From Chondrus crispus (Eukaryota; Rhodophyta; Florideophyceae; Gigartinales; Gigartinaceae), in the NCBI RefSeq assembly GCF_000350225.1, contig NW_005179194.1:375899-439898 (forward strand): DNA of 64,000 nt. The letters run 5' to 3'. Under the pieces are notes generated by a model that worked only from the letters and a program-made list of their open reading frames with translations, was not told the DNA's origin and made no database searches. Positions 20,165-31,249 of the stretch are shown here, piece after piece (position 1 is the stretch's first letter; every line of letters begins with the position of its first letter). The position numbers and the translations under genes are program-made.

Positions 20165-21857
20165 TTGGAATCGGCGCAAACACGACCCGTCCCCGCTAGA
20201 CAAGACGAGGGGACCGGGTCATGCACGGCCAAACCCGCAGTTACATGCGTTACAACCGTTGGACGAAAATCTGCTGTTCGCGACGTCACCAAATCGGCCC
20301 TCACGGCCGCCGGGATCCCGTTCCCCGATCCCCTGACGATGGAGGGACAACGAGATCTTATCCCGGATCTAGCGGCCGCCCGAGGCCCGTCGCCAAGATC
20401 GTCCAGCGACAAGAAGGTCAAGACCGAAGGCCGCCGTCACAAGGCCGGCCACGGAAGCCGACCTGACCCGGAGGATTTCTCCGGTTACTCGGGTGGATCC
20501 CCGCCCTCAGCTTCAGAATCCGACTCCGATTCGGACTCTGAAGCCGAGGCATTCACGGTACCACAACCGGCCTTCGGCCCTAAGGCGAAGGGTGTCACGG
20601 TGTGGAAACCGACCAACCACCGCTTCCGAGGCGCGTGTAATTATCGAGCTTACCGTCTCGTGAATACCGACCCCACCGTCGATGCAAGGTGTACGCCACG
20701 ACGGGTATGCGCGTGCAATATCTCCTCGTCGTAATGGGAGAGTACAAGTTTAACGGGTCCGACCCGATCAAAGTCATCAGCTTTTTGGCTAGATGTAAGG
20801 AGAATTTCGACAACGCCGAAATGTCGGAGGCAATGGCTCTCATGGCCTTGCCGCATCCCTCAACCCGCCGGCGAAGGAGGGGTATGAATCCCATCGAGGA
20901 TATTTCCAACGCAATCAAGGGATTGCGTCGTGGCCAGCACCAGTGAACTGGTTGCTTCGTACGTATGCTACGAATATTCAGATCGAGCAAGCGCTCTCTG
21001 TGGTCCGGAATTTACGCCAAAAACCCGGCTAAGTTGAAACCGAGTATGCGAGTCGTATGTTAACCGCCCTCGCGCGGTGTGGGGACATCCATTCCCCCCA
21101 TGAACGCACTACCTTGTTCATAGAGGGCCTCCTTCCGGCGATCAAGCCGTTGGTGCTCCAAGCAAGGGAGAATCGCCCCCGATCCTCATTCGAGGACACG
21201 GTGGCCGAAGCCCGCGCTCAAGGGGCGGCCTACGGCGCGCAGACGGCTGGCGGAAGAAGACGCGTCGACTTCGCGAGACCCGCCGACAAGCAAGTGTTGG
21301 CGATGGCAGACAGTATGCCCTCATCGACAACCGCGCGTCTGACCCCGAGCTATCATACCGGCCCGGACGCCGAGAACTTCCTCGCCAATGACGAGCCATT
21401 CGCTTCCGCAGCTGGGTCACCGTCATTTCCCACCGAGGGATCCTTATTCAACGACAAGGATTAGTTGTTCTACGGAGAGCGGCGGCTGACCTACAAGGAC
21501 CCGCCCCGGCTTCCGAGACCGCGCGAGAATTCTCCCGGTTGGGCCGGTCGAGAGGGAACCCGGGACATGAAGACACCTTCCCTGCAAATCATCTGCTACA
21601 CATGCTGCAAAGTCGGGGATCATATTAACCCCGACTGTAGCATGAAGGTGCGCGATGTGTCGCTCGTCCATCATAATTTTGAGAAGCTCGCGGCGGCACA
21701 GAAGGCCCATGTTCCGGCAGACGCGTACTTGCGTGCTGTAGCCCTCCTCAGCTTCGAGGCTAATCGGCTGATCGCACCCGTCTTGCCGTCGAAGGCTCCC
21801 TCTGCTTCGGAGAAGTCAAGCCCCCCCAGCGGCAAGACCGTACCTCCGAAAAACTAG
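20165..21857 (+). pseudogene. gag region of the old gypsy (broken)
   Basis: Fragments of a gag-like protein with an acidic/serine-rich segment and capsid-like text. Near 21594-21640 there is a CCHC knuckle (CYTCCKVGDHINPDC, C-x2-C-x4-H-x4-C), the nucleocapsid mark. The young gypsy inserted upstream in this same region. Confidence 0.75.
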
Positions 21858-21937
21858 GAGACCCACAGCTGAAAATCGCTGACATTCCATCGCGGGACAC
21901 CGCGTCACCTCGGCCCCCGAAACCGGCGATCCGCGTC

Positions 21938-22720
21938 TTGGGGCGGAGACACGCTCGCCAAGCGAGCCCCTCCAACCCCGATCCGACGGGCATGGGGACG
22001 CTCCGCCGACCGTGGCGTCTTAACAACGGGAGGAGCTCCCCCGATGACAAGGCCGTCGAGCCAGTTTGTACACTGTCTCGACGTAATTACAAGGTCTACG
22101 CCGACCTTGGGCTCACCACATCCATCATGGTGCGTCAACTCACCATCCTGGACACGGGTGCCGGCTCCAATTTTGTCCGCGCCGACACCCTGCCCAAAGG
22201 ATGGGAGAGCTTAATCGAACCGGGGGAAGTCCCGACGATCGCCGACGCCAACGGGCGGCCGTTACGAACAAGCGGGTCCATCACCCTCGTTGTTCGACTA
22301 GCAACTCGCACCATGAAATGCAAGTTCATCGTTTGTGAGCGCCTGGCAGCCCCCGTCATCCTGGGCTGTGACTTTCACGACAAGTTTGTCGAGGCCATCT
22401 ATCCACGTCGGAAGGTGGTCGAGCTCGATGATGGGACGAAAGTCCCCATCGTGAGAAAACCGGCAACTCGTCCAGCCAAAGCACCTCCGCTTCCCTCGGA
22501 GCAGGAGTATGAAAACGACCCGGGTCGAGTTTCCCCCAAACTCAAGGTTTCTCGTCCGGTTATCATACAACCCGAGACGCAAGTCTGGGTGCATGTGACC
22601 AACGGTCGTACGGGTCTTTCCGTATTGGAACCTAACCCGCAGCTATATGCGAAACACCGCATCTCCCTGTCGAATGGGGTCGCGCACATCTCCGCACTTC
22701 GAGAGTTCAAGGATTGGTAG
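21938..22720 (+). pseudogene. Protease region of the old gypsy
   Basis: A 260-residue open stretch with ILDTGAGSNFVRADTLP, a classical D-T-G-A retropepsin active site, followed by ILGCDFHDKFV, the second conserved protease strand. It resembles the protease region of the young element (similar VRADxLP context), so the two elements are related. Confidence 0.8.
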
Positions 22721-24309
22721 CCAACTTCGCCTCGGCCCCCAAGCGCCTCTCGAAGAACCAGGTGCTGGGGTACGTTACCCCTCATCCGCGTGCCATGATA
22801 CGCACCGCGATGCCTCTCGACCCCCTCCTAGCGGCGGAATTTACAGAAGGGGACAAGCCCCAATCTGAGAAGGGGGAGAAGCTCCCCCCGGCTTCGTCGA
22901 AGGAAGAACCCCAAGAATTTGATGCTGTCTCCCTCCAACATCTGCCGTCGCATGTCCGCACGCGAGTACGTGACATGCTTACGCCGTACTCCAGTATGTG
23001 GAGTGGCGATCTCGGGGAAGTCCGGGCTACGCAGCACCGGATCGAACTCAACCCCGGCTCGAAGCCGTTTCGATATTAGCCATATCGGGCTGGACCACGG
23101 TCTCGACAAGCCGAACAAGACGCCGTGGATGGGATGATCTCAAACGGGGTCATCTCCCGATCACAATCAGAGTGTGCGTCCCCGGTGGTCCTCATCCCGA
23201 AACCGGATGGATCCCTCCGTTTCTGCGTCGATTACAGACGTTCGAACGCGATGACAGTACGGGAAACTTACCCCATTCCTCACATGGACGAGTGTCTGGA
23301 CTCGCTCGGCGAAGCAAACGTGTTCACAACTCTAGATCGTAACTCGGGTTATTGGCAAATCCCCGTTGCGGAAGAAGACCGTCCGAAAACCACGTCCACG
23401 TGTCAGGCCGGCACCTATCAATTTAACCGAATGCCGTTCGGGCTAATGAACGCGCCCGCCACGTTCCAACGGATGTTGGACATTCTCCTCTCCGGATACC
23501 GATGGAAGAGCTGCCTCATCTACTTGGATGACATTATCATATTATTGAAGGATTATGAAACGCACCTCAAGGATGTCAAGGTTATTCTCTCTGCGTTACA
23601 ACAAGAGGGGTTATCACTGAAATTGAACAAGTGTAAATTATTTCAGGACTCCGTAGAGTACCTGGGCCACATCGTTCGGCCCGGGGAACTTCATGTCCAC
23701 CCGAAGAATGTCTCGGCTTTGGCCGAGGCCAAGCCGCCACGAACCCAGACTGAGCTCCGCTCGTTTCTGGGTATGTGTAACGTGTACCGACGTTTCGTCG
23801 ACCACTTCGCCAACATTGCGGCGCCGTTGACGTCCATGCTCAAGAAGGGGGAGCCCGATCGGCTCCCCGAACTGGACGAAGACCGCAGGTCTGCCTTCGA
23901 AGCTCTGAAGACTTGCCTGATTTCCCCACCGGTATGGCGACTACCGCGTCTGGGGCTACCGTATTCCCTCGACACGGATGCATCCGACGCCCAACTCGGT
24001 TGCACGTTATTACAGCAACACGAGGATGGTAACAGATACCCTGTCGGGTTCTGGTCGCGAACGCTCTCGTCGGCGGAAAGGAATTACTCCACGACGGAGA
24101 AAGAATGTTTGGCCATTATATGGGACATTCAGACGCTGCGACCTTACTTGGAACGCGAGCGATTCACGGTTAACACCGACCATCATTACATTCGCTGGTT
24201 GATGAATCTCGCCGACACAAGCCGGCGTCTAGCACCGTGGGGCTTACGCCTAGCCGAGTTTGACTTCGACGTCACGTACGTGAAGGTCGCCTTTCCAAGT
24301 TCTTCATGA
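22714..24309 (+). pseudogene. RT and RNase H region of the old gypsy (broken)
   Basis: Contains RT motifs FCVDYRRSN, MPFGLMNAPATF and YLDDIIIL, then RNase H text (DTDASDAQLGCTLL, TEKECLAIIWDIQTLRPYL). Order and wording parallel the young element, but the sequence has diverged considerably. Confidence 0.85.
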
Positions 24310-26030
24310 ACAAGGAAGGGGTACTGTGTCGGAAAGCGCACCTTGACGGTGTTGAGCAAATCGTCGTACCAACCACTCTGCGCGAGCGAGTGTTGTATAT
24401 GGCGCATTACCCCGCCGCCTCGGGACATCCCGGAGGCAGGGGTCTGTTCTACACATTAAGACAACGGTACTACTGGCCGAGTATGTCCGTCGACGCATAC
24501 GCCACAGTCAGAAGGTGCTCCGACTGTGCGGACGCTCGCATTTAATTGCGTAAGCACAACGCGAAGTTGAAAACGTTCCCTCCGATGGGACCCTTGGAGT
24601 TTATCGCTATTGACATCCTAGGCGAACTCCCCAGAACACCAAGAGGCAATCGATACCTCTTGGTAATATCTGATCGTTACTCAAAGCTGACCCGAACGGT
24701 GCCGCTTAAGAGAACTACCGCCGAGACCGTTGCTCAGGCGTTCGTCACACAGTGGGTCTTCGTATACGGAGCCCCAGTGAAGCTATTCTCCGACAATGGG
24801 AGTCAATTCACGTCAAGGTTCTTCCTTGCCGTGTGCAAAATCCTCCGCGTCGCAAGCGTGTTCACCACAGCCTATCACCCACAAGCTAATGGACAAGTGG
24901 AGAGGTTCAACCGCACCCTGGTTTCCTCCCTACGGCACTACCTAGCCGACAACCAACGCAATTGGGATCAGTTTACGGACGCGGTAACTTACGGTTAAAA
25001 CTGTACCGTGAACCGCATGATCGGCATGAAGCCGTTTGATCTCGTGTTATCTCGGACGCCGGCGCCGCTTTCCATCCAACAGACCCCTACACTGGAACAG
25101 GATGTCTCGCGGACGCAGTACAAGCTCCGTTTCTTAACGTGGTTACGCGGGCTCATGTCAACAGCCCGCGACACGCTACTCGCGGGTCAGGACCGATATA
25201 AACGCGACTTCGATAGGAAATTACGAACGCCGACAGCACAATATTCGGTTGGTGATCAAGTCCTCATCGAGCGAGAGACATCCCTGCGAGTGGATGAGAA
25301 GACGGATAAGGACCGGGTCAATAACAAGTTAGCCCCACGGATGGAAGGCCCGTTCCCGGTGGTGGCGCTCGACGAGCATACAGTGACCGTTTTCCGGACT
25401 ACAGGCCTGAAAGATAGAGTCTCGAGAGACCGCATTGTGAAGGCTCCCCCTCTACGGACTATACCCGCCGACGCCGAACACTCGTCACCTATGCCGGCAG
25501 ACGGCGACGCTTCTACCTTCCCCCCCGCCGGGGTAACCCCCCGGCCGCTGAGAGACGACCTCGGCCCAGGTAGCCCGGATATGTCTCCGCCAAAGTCAAC
25601 AGATCCTGAGGGCCAAGAAACGACTCGCGATAAAAACGAGAGCGAAAACGCGACGCGTGACGCGGAAGTAAGGCGACCCCGGAGGTCGAAATATAACACC
25701 CGGACCGCAGGGACCCCCCAGGTATCGGGATTAATGGACGCTCTCCAAGGCGGTGCACACGCACAGATCATCTCCCAATTGAAGAGGAGACCAGCCACTG
25801 TAGGCGAAGAACCCGTGTCTAAGGAGGGACAACCCCCGCCACGACTGCCGTTGCGGGTAGAGCCGCCTCGTCTCCGAGACTCGCGGACCGTGGAGACGAG
25901 ACTTACCGCCACCCGTCCTCGGCGAGCGACCGACGCCCCAAGCGGCGATACGTCGTCGAACGGAAGAAAGCGTACCTTCACCACCAAGCCACTTGACACG
26001 TGGAGACAGGACCCTGAGAAAAATCAATAG
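24306..26030 (+). pseudogene. Integrase region of the old gypsy (broken)
   Basis: Shows the HHCC zinc domain (GHPGGRGLFYTLRQRYYWP ... CSDCADAR) and DDE core text (FIAIDILGELPR, SDNGSQFTSRF, YHPQANGQVERFNRT). A long low-complexity, Pro/Arg-rich C-terminal stretch follows. Confidence 0.85.
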
Positions 26031-26060
26031 AAAATCTCCCCAACCAAGCCCGCCGCACGG

Positions 26061-26513
26061 GTGGGGATCACGGACTCCCCTCGCCGCCCAAATGAGACGC
26101 CGCCTGGTACAGAGGAGATAGCCGGAGGACACGTCACGAAACTAGCGTCTATGTGTACCTTCGGCCAACCTCTCCTCATTTCTCCGAGACGTCCTCAGCC
26201 CCCGGCACTCGCGGTTGATGCTTCATCTCAACACGCGTCAAACCCGCCCTCAGAGGCGACGGACGGACCCCCTTTGACGATGGAGGACCCCAAGACCTAT
26301 GTGGTCGAGGCCCTAACCGGCCACAAACCGGGGACAGACGAGATGCCGTTATTACGCGTGCGGTGGTATGGATACTCAGAAGACGACGCTACCTGGGAAC
26401 CCGCTAATTTCATCGATTACAACACGGTCGCACGGTACTGCAAACGCACGGGCATCCCCGTACCAACACTTCAGTTGTGGTCGACCCCGGACAGTGTGGG
26501 GGTCGACAACTAA
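26061..26513 (+). pseudogene. Chromodomain-bearing tail of the old gypsy
   Basis: Residues YVVEALTGHKP ... LRVRWYGYSEDDATWEPANFI form a textbook chromodomain (aromatic cage wording W-x-G-Y, T-W-E-P), confirming chromovirus affinity. It is a stand-alone open stretch at the end of the pol region. Confidence 0.8.
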
Positions 26514-27960
26514 CGTCCTCTCCAACTCTTGGGAGAAACCTGCGGCGGCCCCCTACCTAGGGACCACCGTGGAGGCGTCTACTACCCGCGATAGACACAA
26601 CACCCGAAGTGTCTTCGGCGGCCAAGCCGCATCCAACTAACACCCGCCGTCCGCCTTAACCGCCGCAATCACAACTCGTCGCAGCCTCCGACGGACTGTA
26701 CGTTAACGTGACCGACAATCCCGACCGCCCCGGTTGCCTCGTAATCGGCTACTGTCGAACCGGGGAACATCGTTGCTTTCCCGGGTTGCCTGGGAATCAA
26801 AGAGTGATTCCTCGTATGATGGCACGTCTAAACGTGTGTCACCGTACCCGGACTGCGGCCCCCTTTCGGTAGCGGTACACAACCCTATCAATAGCGTCCT
26901 ACACCCGCCAAGGGGTGAGCACCGGCCGACTAGAGGGGCGTATCGAATCCGCTCCTCCCTTCCGGTGAGCGAGTCACTGTAACTGAGAACTACTGATCTG
27001 CCTCTCAGAGGATCCCCCCGGGGTGGCCGCTCTCTCTCCGGGGAAAAATGCGACTCGCACCCTGGGGGGGTAGTCGACCTCAACTGGTCCGACGCGTGGC
27101 CCAAGAGACCTTGTGTGCGGAAGGGAACCCCGCCCTTCTCTCGTACTCTATCGGCTACCATGCCGACGTTACGTAACGTGGGGGGCGTCGATCACGACCC
27201 CATGTCTGTCCCTTGATTTTTTTGTTGGCCCTCGGGAACCTCCCCCGTGTTCTGTACCTCGCCGGTCAAGAGGCGTCCCATCGCTTTATAGAAAGTCCTC
27301 CCCGCGTCTCACGCGAGATTGTCCGCCGCGTCAACGCCTCACTGCGACCGTCCTACGCACGCGAGTCCCGTTTCAGGTTCACCCTGTCACCGCGCGTAAC
27401 CTCTAATGGGTACGACCCCCCGTACACCCACCAATAGAGGGGACCTTCGACCTGTTGAGCGCCCCGCTCACCGCCGTTGCGTGCGACCCTGTCGGGTCAA
27501 CGACGCCCTGTCCCCCAAGACTTGTCTTCGGTCCGCCTCGGTACACAGTCGAAGCCAACGAGGAGAGCCGCCGATCGCACACCTGCGAACCGGTACTTCC
27601 ACCTCTCGCCCGAATTGGGCTCGACCGCCACTCTGCGCGCTTGCACCGCATCGTGTCCCGTCCCGGATCCTTCCCGACCGGAAGAGGTTAGAATTACCCT
27701 ATCACCTTCGGCTCCTCCTGCTACCGGTTCCCCGGTGGGAGCTCCCTAATCGCCGAACACGTGTCGGATCCGAGCTGGCCGCAATCGACCTCCGCGCACT
27801 GTGTGAGCATCAGAGCGCGCCGGGCTCGGAGAATTGAAATGAGGGGAGGTTCCCTTTATTCTCTGGTGTACCTCTTCTTCTCTACCTCACGCGTGGGGCC
27901 AGCGGCGCGCGTTGTCACGGGGTGCCCTGTATGGAGGAAGCACACCCGTTATGACCCCGA
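26514..27960 (+). other. 3' spacer of the old gypsy, no gene seen
   Basis: GC-rich DNA between the chromodomain and the antisense ORF. Small overlapping open frames on the plus strand (for example 27406-27837) have no motif and look like chance. Its position matches the long 3' spacer of the young gypsy. Confidence 0.5.
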
Positions 27961-29769
27961 CTATTCATAGTCAGCCAGGTCTTCCTCTACCCCCGCCACT
28001 GGCGCGACCGGGGCATCGGAGGGAACTGACCCCCCGTCGGAATCGAGAGGGTCCCCATCGACCTCCACTGTTACAGGGGCCTGCACCCCTATCCGGGCGA
28101 TCTCTAAGCTCGGAGCCACCACCACTATCGGGGTATCCGTCACGGACGAGGGCGGACCCGCTTCTGCCGCCGTCCTCAATCGTTTCACACCCGCCACAAA
28201 CTCGGCGCTGTTCACTAACCGGAGCATTTCGTCCTGGGAGACGCCTAACTCGGCAAAAATCCTACGCCACGCACTCGCCTCATCCGCCAGTGTCACCCGT
28301 CGGTGGTGCTCCTTGGCTCCCGGTCCATCGCCCACCCTCGGAGCCTCCACCGCTGCCGTCCCGTCCGGATGCTCCCCCGAGTCGTGACCCGTGTTGGTCG
28401 TACGCGGCTCACCTCTGCACGTCGTTCCAGGTTGTGTCCCTCCCGGCATTAATTCCGGTTGTAAACTGGTGAAAGCCTCTGGGTCAAATCGGATCCAATT
28501 TCTGGACCCCAGACCCCCGGCATCCTCCCGCCTACCCGGCGAAATGTTGGCTCGATCTACACGGTCATAGTGATGCCCCTGGCAGTAGTGCACTCGCGCC
28601 CACTCCACCTGGTCGTGAATATCAAGCAGCGTGTTGAGCTGCTCGCAAACCCAAGCGCCGCCGAGGACCTCCTTTAAGTCGAGCTTGCGTAACCATGTGA
28701 CAATCATGGTCGGTAATACGTACAACCGCCCGTCCAAGGATGACCAAATGAACCTCTTCGCCACTATGGCGATCCACTCACTAAGGAATATTATCCACCG
28801 CGAAGACTGCGGCGAGTCGTTCAGACTCAAGCCGAAATACACCAAACACGGTGGCACCTCCGCATCGAAGTCCGCAGGGACTTCGTACTGCGAAAACCAA
28901 TGCGGTATCTGAGGATACCGCTCATACCGAGAACGCGGTTCGAAAGTCGTTGCTTCAATCCACTCGTATGCGACGAACACGCCGAGGGCGTTGCGCATCC
29001 GACGCTCGTATTTGAGCTTGTCGTAGTATCCCGAATTGCTCTCCCGCTCCACGTACCTCTCGTAACGGGGAGGGAGGATCGGCTTGTCCCACGCCATGAA
29101 AGCGATCCCCGGCTCCTCGACCCGCTCCGGTAGATGGTCCAACAATCGCCGCAGATTGGCGACGTAAACGCGGTCGCCTTCTGTACGATACGCCCACGTA
29201 TCGAAGTCCCATTCAACGGGAATTGGGCGGTTGCACGGCGTCCTCGACAGCCGACGAACCAATGACGTCATATATCTCTGACGTCGATCACGCCCAATAC
29301 GGCGATACTTCGGCCAGACATGCTCGCCGTCCACCACGAGACGGTAGCAAAAATCGCGTGACCATACAGCTCGTAGGCTGAGACCCCCGGGTAGAGCACC
29401 GGTCATATCCGCGTACGAACGCACGAGAGTTGTGTCCCGTAACCCCTCGGGAGCAAGGAATGGAGCCCGTTCGAAGAGCAAGGGATCGTCGGACATGCTC
29501 TTGCCACGCAGCAACCGAGGGGACGGCCACCCCCGCACCTCTGCCTCCTCCGCGTCCTCCCCTTCCCCGTAGGGGTTGCGGAACCGATCCATCGTCGCCG
29601 CGCCGACCCGGGCAAGACGCCTCTCCGATGACAAATTGTTCCTTTCCGCGTACCGTAACAGCGTGGACTGTGTGGAGGAAACTGCAAAAGAAAGGCGGAG
29701 ACAAGCCGGCCGCGGTAGATGGAAAGTTGGAATATTGCGGAAGACCGCCTCCGACAAGCTGGCTTGCAA
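27961..29769 (-). CDS. Uninterrupted antisense ORF in the 3' region of the old gypsy, unknown function
   Basis: A 602-residue frame on the strand opposite gag-pol, between the pol spacer and the 3' LTR. A likelier start is the internal Met at 29592 (MDRFRNPYG), giving 543 residues. The middle (about residues 130-400) is rich in Trp, Tyr and Arg with alternating hydrophobic stretches (RWIIFLSEWIAIVAKRFIW). The last 150 residues are acidic, proline/valine-rich and probably disordered. It is open while the sense genes around it are broken. Antisense 3' ORFs are known from other gypsy elements such as maize Grande. I do not recognise a domain. It could be accessory to the element or a captured gene. 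Confidence 0.55.
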   Translation of the reverse strand: MQASLSEAVFRNIPTFHLPRPACLRLSFAVSSTQSTLLRYAERNNLSSERRLARVGAATMDRFRNPYGEGEDAEEAEVRGWPSPRLLRGKSMSDDPLLFERAPFLAPEGLRDTTLVRSYADMTGALPGGLSLRAVWSRDFCYRLVVDGEHVWPKYRRIGRDRRQRYMTSLVRRLSRTPCNRPIPVEWDFDTWAYRTEGDRVYVANLRRLLDHLPERVEEPGIAFMAWDKPILPPRYERYVERESNSGYYDKLKYERRMRNALGVFVAYEWIEATTFEPRSRYERYPQIPHWFSQYEVPADFDAEVPPCLVYFGLSLNDSPQSSRWIIFLSEWIAIVAKRFIWSSLDGRLYVLPTMIVTWLRKLDLKEVLGGAWVCEQLNTLLDIHDQVEWARVHYCQGHHYDRVDRANISPGRREDAGGLGSRNWIRFDPEAFTSLQPELMPGGTQPGTTCRGEPRTTNTGHDSGEHPDGTAAVEAPRVGDGPGAKEHHRRVTLADEASAWRRIFAELGVSQDEMLRLVNSAEFVAGVKRLRTAAEAGPPSSVTDTPIVVVAPSLEIARIGVQAPVTVEVDGDPLDSDGGSVPSDAPVAPVAGVEEDLADYE

Positions 29770-29882
29770 AAACGCACGCCTTCAATTTACCCTCGGTCGC
29801 TGATCCAAAAACCCCGATAATTTGGTGATGATTTCTACGGTACCTACACGCGGGGACGCGTGGTTCTCTGAGAAGGGGGATC

Positions 29883-30494
29883 TGTAGTGCACTGTATTCT
29901 GTACCGGGACAGCTGTCCTAATCTCGCCAAAATCGCGCTCGCCGCCACCACGTGTGCCACGGGTACACGTGGACCCTGTCTCTCTGCCGGACCATACCGG
30001 TGGACACGTGTGAGCCCTCTGCCACCTGTCGGGCCTATAGGGGCCGTTACTTGGTCCCCTCGGGGCTACACCCTTTATATTATAGTTATTCTAATTTACA
30101 GTATAATTTAGCTTCGTCATGACGACGACGGGGACTATATAGTCAACCCGATAATCAAAGTAAATAGGCACGAAGCCTCGGGTCTTTTACCTTGGTTTCT
30201 GGATTCCAGGTTGTAGCCTCGACTCGGTACTGGCTCGCCCATACCGACCGAGCCATCTACACCTCTGGAATCCCAACTGCCTTCCCCGCGCGCGTCGACC
30301 CAACCGCGCAAGCGCTACGTTAACTACGGTGCTGCCGTTCTGTTAGTCTGTTTTTCCTTTAATTCTTCCTCTTTATTGCTGACTCTAGTTCTACCTTTCT
30401 AGCGCGCAAGCCGCGCCCGGATCCCGGTTCCGGTCATCCACCGGGTGGTCTCCCGAATTCCCTTACGGGACGAACGCGCGTCGCTCTGCCTACA
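29883..30494 (+). repeat. 3' LTR of the old gypsy
   Basis: A 612-bp stretch beginning TGTAG and ending CTACA, the same terminal pentamers as the young gypsy LTR. It is preceded by the purine tract GAGAAGGGGGATC (29870-29882). It contains GGGACAGCTGTCC, similar to GGGACAGGTGTCC in the LTR at the right window end. No partner LTR lies in the window, so the boundary rests on these signals. Confidence 0.65.
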
Positions 30495-30629
30495 GCCGCC
30501 ACACGTGGCTGTTGTGCACGACAAGACCTGGATATCATCAACAAGACAGGTTCAATTCGGACAGAGCCAGATCGCCGAAGTACACGTCTGTGTCTGAGGA
30601 AACAAGAAGTTGTCACCGTAAACGAAAAA

Positions 30630-31214
30630 ACGCCGGCGTCAATTCCCTACCCTTCCTTCTTCCATACCGCAGAGGATTGCTTGATCGACTCGACTACGCC
30701 CCTCGCCGTTCTCGAGCAATTAGCCGAGAAAACAGTCCATGTGAAGATCGGGGCAAGTGTCATTTTGACTATCAGGACAGGAAACTTACTCCCTGGTCAC
30801 CAACTTACCGTCTGTGGCATCATTCCAAACCATCAAAGAGAAGGTATCTGTGCACTGCGTCTGCGCGATGAGGATAACACCGTTTACACGATCTACCCGA
30901 GGAGGTTCTCCTCACGAAGGAGAGATGCATCTATCGTCGCTTCCAGGACGCAGTTCGCCATTTTACCTGCTTACGCAATGACAGTTCACCGCTCACAGGG
31001 CCTCAATCTACAGAGAGTATCGATATTATTTCAACCGGCAGAAATTGAGCGGTGCAAACCGTCCGGTATGGTGTACGTCGCGCTATCACACTGTCAGTCC
31101 CTGGACGGCCTTTGGGTGAGTGGCCTGACTCCCAAACATATTCACGTTAGTTCTTCCGCTACAGAGCTTGTCGAGAAGGCAAAAAACCGCGCAAGCACTA
31201 GCCTTCTCGTGTAA
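30630..31214 (+). pseudogene. PIF1-like helicase C-terminal fragment (Helitron-type)
   Basis: About 190 residues match the C-terminal part of PIF1/RecD-like helicases as found in Helitrons: LEQLAEKTVHVKIGASVIL (motif region after domain 1), ILPAYAMTVHRSQGLNL (motif V/VI region), GMVYVALSHCQSLDGL (motif VI) and a short tail. The ATPase motifs I and II and any Rep domain are absent, so this is a 5'-truncated remnant. It begins about 130 bp after the gypsy LTR, so the insertion may have cut it. A host PIF1 fragment is less likely. Confidence 0.65.
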
Positions 31215-31249
31215 TTGACATAGAGTCAGTAGATTCCCGGAAATTGCCT

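Larger units (their letters stand above)
20015..30494 (+). mobile_element. Old broken Ty3/gypsy chromodomain element hosting the nest (continues left at bases 1-80)
   Basis: Both sides of the young gypsy (1-80 and from 20015) belong to one older element whose 5' LTR lies left of the window. Recognisable parts in order: gag with a zinc knuckle, aspartic protease, RT, RNase H, integrase and a chromodomain ending near 26480. Then come a 1.4-kb spacer, a long antisense ORF (27961-29769), a polypurine tract and a 612-bp 3' LTR (29883-30494). It is broken in gag-pol, roughly six or more breaks besides the large insertion. Without the second LTR its age cannot be estimated. Confidence 0.85.
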
